DNA from: Paraglaciecola sp. L3A3
Lineage (GTDB): Bacteria > Pseudomonadota > Gammaproteobacteria > Enterobacterales > Alteromonadaceae
Direction of reading: 5' to 3'
Assembly: GCF_009796765.1 (NCBI RefSeq)
Contig: NZ_CP047023.1
Location: 1,161,501-1,225,500, forward strand
Length of the DNA stretch: 64,000 bases
Shown: positions 1 to 9,791 of the stretch, piece by piece
Layout of the letters: each line of letters begins with the position of its first letter
How positions within the stretch are numbered: position 1 is the first letter of the stretch
Made by a program: the position numbers and the translations under genes
The notes under the pieces: generated by a model
What the model was told of the DNA's origin: nothing
Seen by the model: only the letters and a program-made list of their open reading frames with translations
Database searches by the model: none

Positions 1-2
1 CA

Positions 3-554
3 GGTATGGTCATGGTTTTCGCATTATTGATTTTGATGAGTTTAACCATTCTAGGAGTCTCTTCAGTGTCTAGTAGTTTGATGCAAAATAAAATGGCGGT
101 CTCAATGGAGAAGCGTTCTTTGGCGTTTGATGCCGCAGAGTCAGCAATTGGTGCTGTGATGTTTGAGTCAGAGGATAAAACTTTATTAAGTAATGATAAC
201 TTGAACGATCCCTTGTCAGATGCCAGAGCCGGTAACCAAATTGATTTGACTGTGCAGGAGCTAAGTTGTTTTGAAGATGCCAACTGGACTAACAGAAGCC
301 TGACTAAAAATGGCTTAACAAAAAATAGCCAACATTTGGCTGCAGGCAATTATATTGATAGCCCCAATGTGAAAAGTTGGTCACGTACAGCCTTTGTCCG
401 AGAGCAAGCTTGTGTAGGTTCAAGTAACGTTATAGGTGGTAGTAATATCAGTTGTCACGTATTTATTGTCAAAGGTTGTGGCCAAGTTGAAGACAGTAAA
501 TATGTGGTTGCTAATAGTCAGAACGCATCTGTTTTTGCGCCAGCAAGTCAATAA
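3..554 (+). CDS. pilX: Type IV pilus minor pilin PilX, 5' end outside window
   Basis: This is a PilX-type minor pilin of the type IV pilus assembly machinery. The reading frame is open to the left edge (Gly just before the first visible Met), so the true start and prepilin leader lie upstream. The first visible segment is the hydrophobic pilin helix (MVMVFALLILMSLTILGVSS), followed by the QNKMA and AESA stretches usual in PilX. Four or more cysteines in the C-terminal half suggest disulfides. It sits 12 bp before pilY1 and is followed by pilE, the normal order of the fimT-pilV-pilW-pilX-pilY1-pilE operon. Family assignment rests on helix sequence and context; the C-terminal part is poorly conserved in this family. 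Confidence 0.85.
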   Translation, partial: GMVMVFALLILMSLTILGVSSVSSSLMQNKMAVSMEKRSLAFDAAESAIGAVMFESEDKTLLSNDNLNDPLSDARAGNQIDLTVQELSCFEDANWTNRSLTKNGLTKNSQHLAAGNYIDSPNVKSWSRTAFVREQACVGSSNVIGGSNISCHVFIVKGCGQVEDSKYVVANSQNASVFAPASQ

Positions 555-566
555 TCGGAGAATAAT

Positions 567-3500
567 ATGATACTCCTTAAGCATATAAAATTGAGTGTGT
601 TACTGGCTATTTTCTTGTCTGTAAGCAGTTTGGTTAAAGCGGATGATCTAGAAATCTACTTTGGCACTGCCACAAGTGCGGTGACATATGACCCTAACGT
701 ATTATTTATTATGGATACCTCGGGAAGTATGACCGGCAAGGATGGCGGAAACCAATCCCGTATGCTCAGAGTACAAAATGCTCTTAAACAAACCTTAAAT
801 TCGGTGACAAATATTAATGCCGGATTAATGCGTTTTTCAGATTATGGGGGGCCTGTTTTATACCCTGTTCGCCCTATAGACGATTCGGTATCTCCAGAAA
901 TAATCAAGTCAACTTCGTTAGGCACCGATGATGCGTATGAAATTGCTTCAAGCGTGTATACCGATAATTCAGTTTTGAAAATATCAGAAGGAGTTAATCT
1001 AGTGACCACTGGATTACGCTTTCAAGATCTTAATATTCCTCAAGGGGCGACAATTACCAGAGCCTACATAAGATTTAATTCTACCAGTTACAATAGCAGC
1101 GCCACTAACATCACTTTTAGTGGTGAACTGGCCAGCAACTCAACCACTTTTACCTCTAGTGCCAATAATATTTCGGCTCGGACCAAAACAAGTAATTCAG
1201 TGTTATGGGATGCAGATAATGATTGGCCGGTTTCCCAAGAAACTATAGCCTCGCCAGATTTAAGCGCGGTCATTCAAGAGATTATTGATCTATCAGGTTG
1301 GTGTGGTGGTAATGCTTTAAATTTAATTATTGAAGGCCAAGGTTTAACCTCGAGTAGTGGTCGACAATCTTCTGCTTATGAACAAGGCAATGGTTTAAGT
1401 CCGCAGTTAGTTGTGGTGTATGACGAGACAACCGCAACTGGCTGTGTCAAAGGAAGTCTAAATTATCAGGTTAGTTCAGGAGATAATAATGCTGAGGAAC
1501 GCTCAGACGGTTATGAATCTACAGGTAGTGAATTAACTTTTAAATCAAGTTCTAACGCATATGCTGCTGTACGATTTAGAAATGTTGCTTTGCCCCAAGG
1601 TGCAACTATTTCAAATGCCTATTTAGAATTTACCGCTTACCAAACCAGCAGTTCAGATTATGCCTCTTTTAATATATCTGGAGTCAATCAGGATGATCCA
1701 AGTAGTTTTAAGTCATATTCGCGATATTTGTTAAGAAACAAACCTAAAACCAGCTCAGTAGCTTGGTCGAGTATCCCAAGATGGATAAAAAATTACAATT
1801 ATCAAAGTCCACCAGTCACCTCTATAGTCGAAGCGATTGTGGGCCGCTCGGGTTGGAATTCAGGTAATGAAATGGTATTTGTTTTTTCTGATTTTGTGGG
1901 AGTAAGAGGGGCATATTCTTATAATGGTAAACCGTCAGGAGCCGTTAAATTAGTGATTGAATTTGAAGGGCAAGCTACCCCAGGTCAAACTTCAACTGTT
2001 CGAGAGCATTTAGTCAGTCAAGTTGATTCGTTAGCGGCGAGTGGTATGACACCAATTGTTGACACCTTGTACGAAGCGGCTAGTTATTTTGCTGGTATGG
2101 ACGTTTATTATGGTAAACAAAGAGGCCAATCTTCGGTGTCATCAACTGTCAGAAGAAATACTCGAGTCAGTCATCGTTTGTCTTATATTGGTAGTGATTC
2201 TGTTTTACCAAGTGGCTGTAGTACCGATAACTTAAGCGATTCAGACTGTGTGAATGAATATATTCCAACGGGTGCTAAATATATCAGTCCGGTGACTGAC
2301 AAAGTCTGTCAAACTAATAACCACATTGTTTTGTTATCGGACGGGGTGGCAAATAATAATCATAGTGTTACAGAAATAGAATCTTTATTGGGTATATCTT
2401 GCTTAGGCTCAGGCGGTGAAAAATGTGGATTAAATTTAACCAGAAATATAGGTGACGTTGATGATTCTAAAATTGGTACCCGAGTGTTTACTCATACTAT
2501 AGGTTTTGCCGCAGATTCTACTGCTAATGCATTTCTCAATGACCTAGCTATTAACGGAAATGGTGATTTTTATACAGCAGAAAATACTGATGATCTCGTT
2601 GGCGTTTTCCAGTCTATTTTGAAAACAGTAAAAGATGTTAACGCCACTTTTGTCTCTCCCGGTGTAGCTGTAAATCAACTTAACCGTTTGACCCACAATG
2701 ACGAATTGTACTTTGCTTTGTTCAAACCGACCGAAGGCACAATTTGGCCTGGTAATGTGAAAAGATATCGATTAGATGGTTCAAATATTCTCGATAAAAA
2801 TGGCTTAAATGCAGTTGATAGCGTAACAGGGTTCTTTAACGATAGTTCTCATAGTTATTGGTCTGTGTTAGCTGATGGTAACGATGTGCGAAATGGCGGA
2901 ACCGCAGGGCAAATGGGCTTGCCGAGAGAAACCTATACATTTGATGGCAAGGGCATCATCATTCAATCGAGTAACCTGTTGCACGAATCGAATACTAATT
3001 TAACAGAAGATGATTTGGCTTTAAATGTAGTAGCTGACCCTGCCAGCACACGAGAAACTGTACTGAAGTGGGCCAGAGGCGTTGATGTACGTGATGATGA
3101 TGGCGATGGCAGTGCCAGTGATGCACGGCAATCTATGGGCGATCCTATTCATTCTCAACCAGTAATTGTGAATTATTCAGCCACCGATAGCGCGGTTTTT
3201 GTGGCTACAAATCATGGTTATTTACACTCTTTTGATCCTGTAACAGGGGAAGAGAATTTTTCTATTATACCTAAAGAGTTATTGGCTAATTTATATAGCT
3301 TATACAAAGACTCTTCTACTTATTCACATATTTATGGACTCGACGGGGATATGGTTTTACGCACAGTCGGTAGCAATAAATATTTATATTTAGGTATGCG
3401 TCGAGGTGGTAGAAACTACTATGCCTTTGATATTACAAATAAATCTTCACCACAATTATTGTTTGAAATTAAAGGTGGGGTGGGAGACTTTACTAATCTA

Positions 3501-4649
3501 GGCCAAACTTGGTCTAAACCCACTGTCACCAAAATTAGAGTGGGCTCGACTAACAAAAATGTACTGATTTTTGGTGGGGGTTATGATGAAGATCAAGACA
3601 GTAAGTTATTACGCAGTGCCGATACAATAGGCAATTCAGTGTTTATTGTAGATGCTGATACGGGTGCATTAATTTGGTCAGCTAGCAAAACCGGTGCAGA
3701 TCTGAACTTAGCCTCTATGCAGTATAGTATTCCAGCAAGAACCTCTGTGATTGACCGAGACAATGACGGTTATGCGGATCATATGTATGTGGTAGATACG
3801 GGAGGACAACTATTTAGGTTAGATATTCATAATGGTGAATCTGGTAGCGATTTGGTTACCGGTGGGTTAATGGCCAATTTTGGTGGCACCACTGAAGCAG
3901 ATAATAGACGCTTTTATTATGGCCCTGATGTCTCTGAAGTGAGTTTAGGCGACGAACATTATTATGCTGTTGCATTAGGCACGGGCTTTCGTGCCCACCC
4001 GCTGAATACTGTTATTGACGATCATTTTTATATGATCAAAGACACAGGAGTATTTGAATTTGATGACGATGGCTTGTTTACCTTGCCAACTAGCACTTTA
4101 ACTATAAGTGACTTGTATGACGCAACCGATCATTTATTGACCTCTAGCAATTCCAGCACCAAAGAATTAGCGGCACAACAATTCGCCAGTAAAAAAGGTT
4201 GGATGATCAAACTCAAAACGGGTGGCGAAAAAGTATTGGCTTCGCCTTTGATCCTTGACTATCAGATAGTGTTTACCACCTATCTACCGGCTTCTGCAAG
4301 TAGTAGTTCATGTGCTCCGCCTACAGGCAATAGCCGAGCTTATTTAGTGGAGTTAGTCAATGGCAACTCGGTCACTGACCTCAATCAAGATGGCATGCAA
4401 GAACATGAAGATCGTTATGCCCAGTTAAAACAAACAGGGATCGCACCAGATACTAAAATTTTGATTGAAGATATTATTAAACCAATCATTTGTTTAGGTA
4501 CAGAATGTGCCTCTACTGTGATCCAGTTAGAAGACGATGGTAGTAAAAAAGCCTGTGGTTCTGATTTTGAATGTTTAGCTGAAAATATTCATAGTAACTT
4601 TGAACGAGTGCAAAAAAGCAGCTGGAAAACTGAAACGGAGAGGCCATGA
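567..4649 (+). CDS. pilY1: PilY1-type pilus tip adhesin / assembly factor
   Basis: PilY1 is the large secreted or pilus-tip protein that promotes pilus extension and adhesion. The 1360-residue product has a signal peptide (about 1-25), a von Willebrand A fold with a metal-ion site (FIMDTSGSM, Asp50), a long insert with two related jelly-roll-like stretches (about 110-290 and 300-470), and a C-terminal beta-propeller. The propeller carries a Ca-binding loop of the D-x-D-x-D-x-x-x-D type (DRDNDGYAD, near residue 1063), the hallmark of PilY1. A clear ribosome site (GGAG) precedes the ATG. Its last codon overlaps the pilE start as ATGA, indicating translational coupling. Length is within the family range (1000-1600). 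Confidence 0.93.
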   Translation: MILLKHIKLSVLLAIFLSVSSLVKADDLEIYFGTATSAVTYDPNVLFIMDTSGSMTGKDGGNQSRMLRVQNALKQTLNSVTNINAGLMRFSDYGGPVLYPVRPIDDSVSPEIIKSTSLGTDDAYEIASSVYTDNSVLKISEGVNLVTTGLRFQDLNIPQGATITRAYIRFNSTSYNSSATNITFSGELASNSTTFTSSANNISARTKTSNSVLWDADNDWPVSQETIASPDLSAVIQEIIDLSGWCGGNALNLIIEGQGLTSSSGRQSSAYEQGNGLSPQLVVVYDETTATGCVKGSLNYQVSSGDNNAEERSDGYESTGSELTFKSSSNAYAAVRFRNVALPQGATISNAYLEFTAYQTSSSDYASFNISGVNQDDPSSFKSYSRYLLRNKPKTSSVAWSSIPRWIKNYNYQSPPVTSIVEAIVGRSGWNSGNEMVFVFSDFVGVRGAYSYNGKPSGAVKLVIEFEGQATPGQTSTVREHLVSQVDSLAASGMTPIVDTLYEAASYFAGMDVYYGKQRGQSSVSSTVRRNTRVSHRLSYIGSDSVLPSGCSTDNLSDSDCVNEYIPTGAKYISPVTDKVCQTNNHIVLLSDGVANNNHSVTEIESLLGISCLGSGGEKCGLNLTRNIGDVDDSKIGTRVFTHTIGFAADSTANAFLNDLAINGNGDFYTAENTDDLVGVFQSILKTVKDVNATFVSPGVAVNQLNRLTHNDELYFALFKPTEGTIWPGNVKRYRLDGSNILDKNGLNAVDSVTGFFNDSSHSYWSVLADGNDVRNGGTAGQMGLPRETYTFDGKGIIIQSSNLLHESNTNLTEDDLALNVVADPASTRETVLKWARGVDVRDDDGDGSASDARQSMGDPIHSQPVIVNYSATDSAVFVATNHGYLHSFDPVTGEENFSIIPKELLANLYSLYKDSSTYSHIYGLDGDMVLRTVGSNKYLYLGMRRGGRNYYAFDITNKSSPQLLFEIKGGVGDFTNLGQTWSKPTVTKIRVGSTNKNVLIFGGGYDEDQDSKLLRSADTIGNSVFIVDADTGALIWSASKTGADLNLASMQYSIPARTSVIDRDNDGYADHMYVVDTGGQLFRLDIHNGESGSDLVTGGLMANFGGTTEADNRRFYYGPDVSEVSLGDEHYYAVALGTGFRAHPLNTVIDDHFYMIKDTGVFEFDDDGLFTLPTSTLTISDLYDATDHLLTSSNSSTKELAAQQFASKKGWMIKLKTGGEKVLASPLILDYQIVFTTYLPASASSSSCAPPTGNSRAYLVELVNGNSVTDLNQDGMQEHEDRYAQLKQTGIAPDTKILIEDIIKPIICLGTECASTVIQLEDDGSKKACGSDFECLAENIHSNFERVQKSSWKTETERP

Positions 4650-5125
4650 TGATTTGTTTTAAAATTGCCCACAAAGGTAAGCAAGGTTTTACTTTGGTTG
4701 AGCTCATGGTTGTAGTCGCTATTATTGGTATAGTGGCTATGGTGGGATATCCTAGTTATCAAGGATTTATTAAAAGTAGTCACCGTGCTGCCGCGCAAGC
4801 TGATTTAATGAGTCTAGGCGCGGCAATGGAACGACATAAAGCGGCCTCATACTCATATAAAGCTGCTGCTGTTTCAGCGGCTGATACAGGTAAACCGGCA
4901 ATTTTTCATACTCATTCACCCTCGGCCGAGCCTTATGCTAGTCGTGCTTATGATCTGACAATCAAAACGGCTACTGGCAGCAGTTATCTGATAGAAGCTA
5001 AACCATTATCTACAGGGAGCCAAGCTGGAGACGGCAGTTTATTTTTTTATAGTGATGGGCGAAGGGCATGGGATGAAAATAATAACGGGAGTATCGCCAG
5101 TAGCGAATTTTGCTGGAAATGCTAA
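4646..5125 (+). CDS. pilE: Type IV pilin PilE
   Basis: A 159-residue minor type IV pilin. The class III leader is short (residues 1-14, ending KQG), with prepilin peptidase cleavage expected before Phe15 and the conserved Glu at +5 (GFTLVELMVVVAIIGIVAM). The C-terminus ends FCWKC, which could close the usual pilin disulfide loop. The start overlaps the pilY1 stop (ATGA); an alternative ATG is the next codon. Together with PilX and PilY1 it primes assembly of the type IV pilus in the inner membrane. The gene is the last of the operon and runs into an inverted repeat at its stop codon. Confidence 0.9.
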   Translation: MMICFKIAHKGKQGFTLVELMVVVAIIGIVAMVGYPSYQGFIKSSHRAAAQADLMSLGAAMERHKAASYSYKAAAVSAADTGKPAIFHTHSPSAEPYASRAYDLTIKTATGSSYLIEAKPLSTGSQAGDGSLFFYSDGRRAWDENNNGSIASSEFCWKC

Positions 5126-5149
5126 GTTACCAATATTAGGTAACTTAGC
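5121..5149 (+). terminator. Perfect 11-bp inverted repeat over the pilE stop
   Basis: GCTAAGTTACC and its exact complement are separated by 7 bases and include the pilE TAA. There is no T-run after the stem, so intrinsic termination is not certain; it may instead protect the 3' end or act in both directions between pilE and the convergent lipoprotein gene. Confidence 0.5.
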
Positions 5150-5180
5150 TAATAAAGTGCTTAATAACGGTTGCAGATCA

Positions 5181-5339
5181 TTAGAATATACAGTGTTTGG
5201 CAAAATCAGTGCCTTCATTCGCTGTCCAATCACCTTTAGGCTTTTCTTTCATCTCGGCACACCATTCTGGGCTGCCAACTTCAGGACCACAAGCTGTTAA
5301 TACAAAACTCACTAATAAAAACGCCATTATTTTTTTCAT
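5181..5339 (-). CDS. DUF3012-type small lipoprotein
   Basis: A 52-residue reading frame. It starts MKKIMAFLLVSFVLTAC, a lipoprotein signal with lipobox LTAC and lipidated Cys17. The mature part contains EWCAEMKEKPKGDWTANE and ends DFAKHCIF, the compact Cys-containing pattern I recognise as the DUF3012 family of small gammaproteobacterial lipoproteins of unknown function. GGAG lies 6 bases before the ATG. It is convergent with pilE and upstream of no other gene on its strand. Two conserved cysteines in the mature part (residues 27 and 50) could pair. Function unknown. Confidence 0.82.
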   Translation of the reverse strand: MKKIMAFLLVSFVLTACGPEVGSPEWCAEMKEKPKGDWTANEGTDFAKHCIF

Positions 5340-5423
5340 TTTTTCTCCAAAATTAAGTTTATTTAACGATAATCCTCACATTCTAAACAAAAGCTGTAAA
5401 GGTTTTGTTGCCGTAAAAGTAAA

Positions 5424-5448
5424 AAAGGCAGCGATGAACGCTGCCTTT
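5424..5448 (-). terminator. Intrinsic terminator downstream of the agarase gene
   Basis: AAAGGCAGCG, a 5-base loop, and the exact complement form a 10-bp stem. Read on the minus strand it is followed by a run of T (from the A-run at 5421-5426), as expected for termination of the agarase transcript 38 bp beyond its stop. Confidence 0.82.
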
Positions 5449-5485
5449 GTTTGTGTACTTTATCCTTGAGGATTATTTAACAGAG

Positions 5486-7837
5486 CTATTTAACCGCTTT
5501 GCTAAATCTTCTTGGATACAATTCTTGGTTAATTTCACGTGATGCTTCGACCATCTCTTTGTATGGCACGTCGGCATTGGTGACAAATCCTACATTATAG
5601 TTTTCGCCATCGTAAGCGCGTCCGGTAACGGGGGAATCTGTGTACTGGAACCAATGGGCACCAACCATATAAGGGTTATCAATCACTTTACGCATATAGG
5701 CTTTGTAACCTCTAGCACGGTCGTTTTGATCTGACGAGTGAATTAACCCAGGATGATATAAACCTGTATCCACAGCACCAAAATGGTATTCGCCTATTAT
5801 GCTTGGCATGTCGATTTCAGGCAAAAATCCCCAGTTTGCATCATGCATACCTTCACGGTAGTAGTTGTAACTCATTACATCTACATATTTTTTAGCGGCG
5901 CGCACACCTTCAGGGTTAATACTCCAAGCTGCCATACGAACACCCATATACATGTGATCAGGCATAACGGCTGATAAAGCCGAATCCACCACTTTAAAAT
6001 ATTGGCTAGTGTAAGCTTCAAGAATTGTCGACAAATCTTCGGTCATAGCATCATTGATATTTTCGATATTATAGCTTTTAGCAAATGAAGCCCATGAAGG
6101 GATATCTGTTTGCCATGCTGTATTTAACGTATTGATATCCACATATTTGTCACGCAATATTTTTGTAAATGCAGCTTTGGCTGGGCTTTCTGCGGCATCC
6201 ATTTTGAAGTTTTGAATAGGAATATTGTAATGACTTTTTATGTTAGCTGGATTACCCCAACTTTTTTCATTATCAATAAATACACCAATACACCAAGGAT
6301 TGTTTTTGACTTCTTCAGCAATAGCGTTTGTTGTCATTCTTGCTCTTCTAGCAAATTCAGGATCATAAGGATCAGGCATAGGAGACCAGCCGTGACCAAT
6401 ATCTGTTACTGTTTTGAAGTCACCAATAATCCAGCCATTGGCAAAATAGGGAAATTGATTTTTTTGATAAAATTCTGGATCAACCCAGTTACCAAATGAC
6501 GTCATGCCCCAACTACGCATACGTTTTATTGTTACATCTTCCCAATCATCAATAAAAGACTCTGGATATCTTTCACCATAACGGCGTTCTAGATTCGATT
6601 GATAAAAACTAAAAGTTTCGCCATGTTTTAATGGGCCTTTATGGGTACTTCTTCTGTATGAATAATGATTGGCTAACTCATCATCATATTCAGGTAACCA
6701 ATTAAACATCTTGTTGCGTAACTCAGAAGAAACATAACGTGTTTTTTGTGCTTCTGCAGATACGGGTCTTATGCCTAGAGAGTCTTCTGGGGTCACATCT
6801 TCCGGATCAATATAACGTACCGAATCATCTTTAAAATCAACACCGGTAAGGGTGGTGGTGTTAGCAATACGAATATTGGCTATGCCTGATGAAAAGAATA
6901 AATAACCTTCTGGGTCAACTAGAGACCAAACGCCGTTAACTTTTTCAGTTCTAAAGAAGCCGGTAGCTTTTAGTTTAGGGCCGTTTTTCCAGCCGCCAAA
7001 CTTTGAACGATCAGCTAATACTGGATTCGCTGCTAAATCAGCTAATTCTGTTTTGGCTAGTTGTTTTAAATGGGCGTCAGACTTTACTTTATCTGCATAA
7101 TTAGATTTGGCTGGCTGACCAAATTTATCTACTAACCCTACAAGGTAGCTAGGATCGGTCGCTGGATTAGTTCTGGCTCTAACATTATCTAAAATGATGT
7201 TTTTGTCTTCTAAGTTAGAAGAGGTATAGAAGCTAAGTTGTTTAATATGCTTGATGTCTAATAACTTCACACCATTCATGTAAGGCATTCTAAATTCATC
7301 AGATGGCCAAGCTGGTGGATCGGCCCGTAAACCGCTATCTAAGGATATTTGTGGGCCACTTAAATCGGCATAATAGGTGGCACTGCTATTCGCGGGAATG
7401 GAAATACTTCTTAACTGACTTTGATATTTGTCATTAACTCGGAAATACAGCTGTACAGACACATCACTGGTATTAGTGGCATCAAATGCGATATTCATAT
7501 CGCCTAAATCTGAAAAATCCCAAGGCTGTTCGGGTTGCACAAACAGAGTTGAGTATTCAAAACTAGAATCAAAAGCGAGTTTTATTGCCTGCTCGCCATG
7601 AGTGGTTCCAGTTCCCTGCACTAAAGTAGCAGTTAGATTCTCTTGTTTAAGCGCGGCAGATAATTTAGTTTCTTCAAAATCTGCTAAAACTTGCTGTTTT
7701 ATCTCAGATTGAGAAGTACTACTAACAGTACTGGTTTGTTTGGTGCTTGTTTCGGGGCTATCAGCACTTGAACAAGCGGCTAAACCAAGCGCGGGTATTA
7801 TAAATAACAGTGGATGAGTCTTTTTTAGCATTGTCAT
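5486..7837 (-). CDS. GH50 beta-agarase, lipoprotein
   Basis: A 783-residue glycoside hydrolase of family 50, which splits the beta-1,4 bonds of agarose, usually exo-wise to neoagarobiose. It begins with a lipoprotein signal (lipobox LAAC, Cys22), so it is probably anchored at the outer membrane or periplasm. An N-terminal beta-sandwich carbohydrate-binding-like region (about 50-225) precedes the catalytic barrel (about 290-770). Probable acid/base Glu524 lies in FIDNEKSWG and the nucleophile Glu683 in IIGEYHFGA, positions that match the GH50 pattern. The gene stands alone, with its own terminator and a 22-bp palindrome just before the start codon. It implies growth on red algal polysaccharide. 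Start may be this ATG or the Met two codons later. Confidence 0.93.
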   Translation of the reverse strand: MTMLKKTHPLLFIIPALGLAACSSADSPETSTKQTSTVSSTSQSEIKQQVLADFEETKLSAALKQENLTATLVQGTGTTHGEQAIKLAFDSSFEYSTLFVQPEQPWDFSDLGDMNIAFDATNTSDVSVQLYFRVNDKYQSQLRSISIPANSSATYYADLSGPQISLDSGLRADPPAWPSDEFRMPYMNGVKLLDIKHIKQLSFYTSSNLEDKNIILDNVRARTNPATDPSYLVGLVDKFGQPAKSNYADKVKSDAHLKQLAKTELADLAANPVLADRSKFGGWKNGPKLKATGFFRTEKVNGVWSLVDPEGYLFFSSGIANIRIANTTTLTGVDFKDDSVRYIDPEDVTPEDSLGIRPVSAEAQKTRYVSSELRNKMFNWLPEYDDELANHYSYRRSTHKGPLKHGETFSFYQSNLERRYGERYPESFIDDWEDVTIKRMRSWGMTSFGNWVDPEFYQKNQFPYFANGWIIGDFKTVTDIGHGWSPMPDPYDPEFARRARMTTNAIAEEVKNNPWCIGVFIDNEKSWGNPANIKSHYNIPIQNFKMDAAESPAKAAFTKILRDKYVDINTLNTAWQTDIPSWASFAKSYNIENINDAMTEDLSTILEAYTSQYFKVVDSALSAVMPDHMYMGVRMAAWSINPEGVRAAKKYVDVMSYNYYREGMHDANWGFLPEIDMPSIIGEYHFGAVDTGLYHPGLIHSSDQNDRARGYKAYMRKVIDNPYMVGAHWFQYTDSPVTGRAYDGENYNVGFVTNADVPYKEMVEASREINQELYPRRFSKAVK

Positions 7838-7846
7838 AACATCTTT

Positions 7847-7868
7847 TGATTATTGTTAACAATAATCA
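7847..7868. promoter_or_regulatory. 22-bp perfect palindrome upstream of the agarase gene
   Basis: The half-site TGATTATTGTT is followed directly by its exact complement, with no spacer. It ends 9 bp before the agarase start codon, so a bound protein would block transcription or translation initiation. It could equally form an mRNA hairpin. No regulator gene is adjacent. The repressor identity is not known. Confidence 0.55.
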
Positions 7869-7995
7869 TAGTAATGTATTTGTATATGAAGATCACCATT
7901 TAAATAGAAAATGTTATGAACAAGGTTAAAAAAAGCAAATACATTTTAACATTACAATATTAAATTAGCTGGTAGTACGCGAATTAGAAGGGTCG

Positions 7996-9642
7996 CTACT
8001 CTTGTAATAAGCCAAGCTGTTCAAAACTCTTGGTATATTCTGTTAAGTTTTTTTGCTGAGTATCTGTTAACTTTTCTGTTTCTAACATTGTTAAACAAGC
8101 AATGGCTTGTTCGTTTTCTTCATATTCTAAGGGATTGTTTTCGGCTAATTTAACTAATACTTTTAATAAGCTAAGTGAAATATTGCGACTGTAGGGAGAT
8201 AACTGTGAAGCTTGATATAATAAGTTATAGGCTGGCTTGAAGCGTTTGTTTTTGTAGTGAATCGAAGCCATTTCTCCTAATTCTTTTGGTGTATAGTGAA
8301 TATGACGACGTTCTTTGGATTCTTGTTCTAAATATTCAGCGAGTACTTTTCCGGTGAATGAATCATGGGTAAAATCGGTCTTCAGGGTATCCAATAAGTC
8401 CATGGATTTTTCCCATAAGCCCACTTCATGGAAGGCCTTTATTTTATCTAGGGTATCTTCAAAAGCTGGCTCAATTTTTACTTTTACATGTTTCTGCATA
8501 ATCGCTTCAGCTGCTTTTTTCTGGTTTTTCAGATTAAGGATACGGGCTTGGATAACGTGTAATTGTTCAGTGAGTTCACTCGCCGTACTGTATTCAGCAT
8601 GCAGTTTATCGATAGTTTTAGCGGCTAATTCCAGTAATTTGGTGGCTTCAGCTTCTGATTTTGATGTCGCTAAATCGATAGAAGCACGAATAATATTAAT
8701 GGTTAAAGAAGGTGAGTCATGAATTGAGTTCTTCGCATATTTAGCCATATTTTTAGTGGCTATATATTGTCCTGTTCTATCGTGATTTAACCTTGCTAGA
8801 TTCCACGACTTTTTATTTCTTTCTATACTTCTGGGCGCAAGTTCAGTGGCTTGTTTAATAATATCGTAGCCAATCTGAAACTCTTCTTTACCTATATGGT
8901 AATCGGCCAGTAAGTCATAAGTAGCAAATCGAGTGTCTTCTCTTGCTAATAATACATCAGCCAATTTATTCGCTTCTTTAATTCTGTCTAACTTTAATAA
9001 ACTTGCAGCCAGTCCTATTTGCACCCAAGCATAGGTATACTCAGCAGATAACTGTAGATAAAAATCATAAGCGTCTTGGTATTCTGCTAAGTTGAATAAC
9101 GATCTACCTATTAGTCTATTAATGTGTGGATGGTAATGAGATAAACTAGCATCTTTAAGTTGTCGTTCAGCATAATAGATAACGGTTGGATATTCTTTTT
9201 GGTCAAAACAATACTTTAAAGCGTACAGTTTTTTTTCAATTAATAGGATTTGTTGCAACCGTTTACGTACTTTAGATTGATCCAGAGGTTTAACCCAAAA
9301 ATCTGTTGGCTCAAGTTCTACTACACAATTAACTAAACCTTTTGAGGTATCGGCACTCAAAAATACAACACTGGTCGTTTTGGTGATGTAGTCTTTAAAT
9401 TTAAGTTCTTCTAATAGATTAAATCCATCTTTGTCGCTTTTTACGTCAAAGGCAATTAATACCATATCGAACTGGGTTTCTTCACATAGGTTAAGCGCAT
9501 GGTATGCATCATAGGCACTTTGCACATGTTTAATTCCCATGTCTAAAAGTGCACTTCTAATCACCGTATGTACTAATGCTTGTCCATCAATTATCAATAC
9601 TTTAAATAAAGCATAGGGTTTTTGTGCGGGGATTTCTATCAA
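7996..9642 (-). CDS. Receiver-domain protein with TPR repeats, phosphoacceptor Asp missing
   Basis: A 548-residue cytoplasmic protein with an N-terminal receiver-like domain (about 12-130) and a C-terminal two-thirds made of helical tetratricopeptide-type repeats (about 135-540). The receiver keeps the conserved Ser/Thr (FLSAD) and Lys (WVKPLD), but the phosphoacceptor site reads MVLIAFDV: the expected Asp is Ala64, with Asp66 two residues on, and the acidic pocket is reduced (IIDGQ instead of DD/ED). It may therefore signal without ordinary phosphorylation. No histidine kinase is nearby. Such receiver-TPR proteins (VieB-like) occur in Vibrio and Alteromonadales; the target is unknown. It is monocistronic and divergent from aspS. 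Confidence 0.78.
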   Translation of the reverse strand: MIEIPAQKPYALFKVLIIDGQALVHTVIRSALLDMGIKHVQSAYDAYHALNLCEETQFDMVLIAFDVKSDKDGFNLLEELKFKDYITKTTSVVFLSADTSKGLVNCVVELEPTDFWVKPLDQSKVRKRLQQILLIEKKLYALKYCFDQKEYPTVIYYAERQLKDASLSHYHPHINRLIGRSLFNLAEYQDAYDFYLQLSAEYTYAWVQIGLAASLLKLDRIKEANKLADVLLAREDTRFATYDLLADYHIGKEEFQIGYDIIKQATELAPRSIERNKKSWNLARLNHDRTGQYIATKNMAKYAKNSIHDSPSLTINIIRASIDLATSKSEAEATKLLELAAKTIDKLHAEYSTASELTEQLHVIQARILNLKNQKKAAEAIMQKHVKVKIEPAFEDTLDKIKAFHEVGLWEKSMDLLDTLKTDFTHDSFTGKVLAEYLEQESKERRHIHYTPKELGEMASIHYKNKRFKPAYNLLYQASQLSPYSRNISLSLLKVLVKLAENNPLEYEENEQAIACLTMLETEKLTDTQQKNLTEYTKSFEQLGLLQE

Positions 9643-9791
9643 ACTTGCTTCCTTGTACTACAAATCAAAGATTTATATACCAGTAGCTAATTTATTATTG
9701 TCTAATTAAATTGTCTATCAATTATTAGGATAAAAATGTTGCCTCCTACATAAAAGCAATTCTAACGTTAATCATATATGCGCTAGGCCTG

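Noticed and set aside
4513..4798. Minus-strand frames over the pilY1/pilE junction
   Set aside because: They overlap clear coding sequence on the other strand and show no family features.
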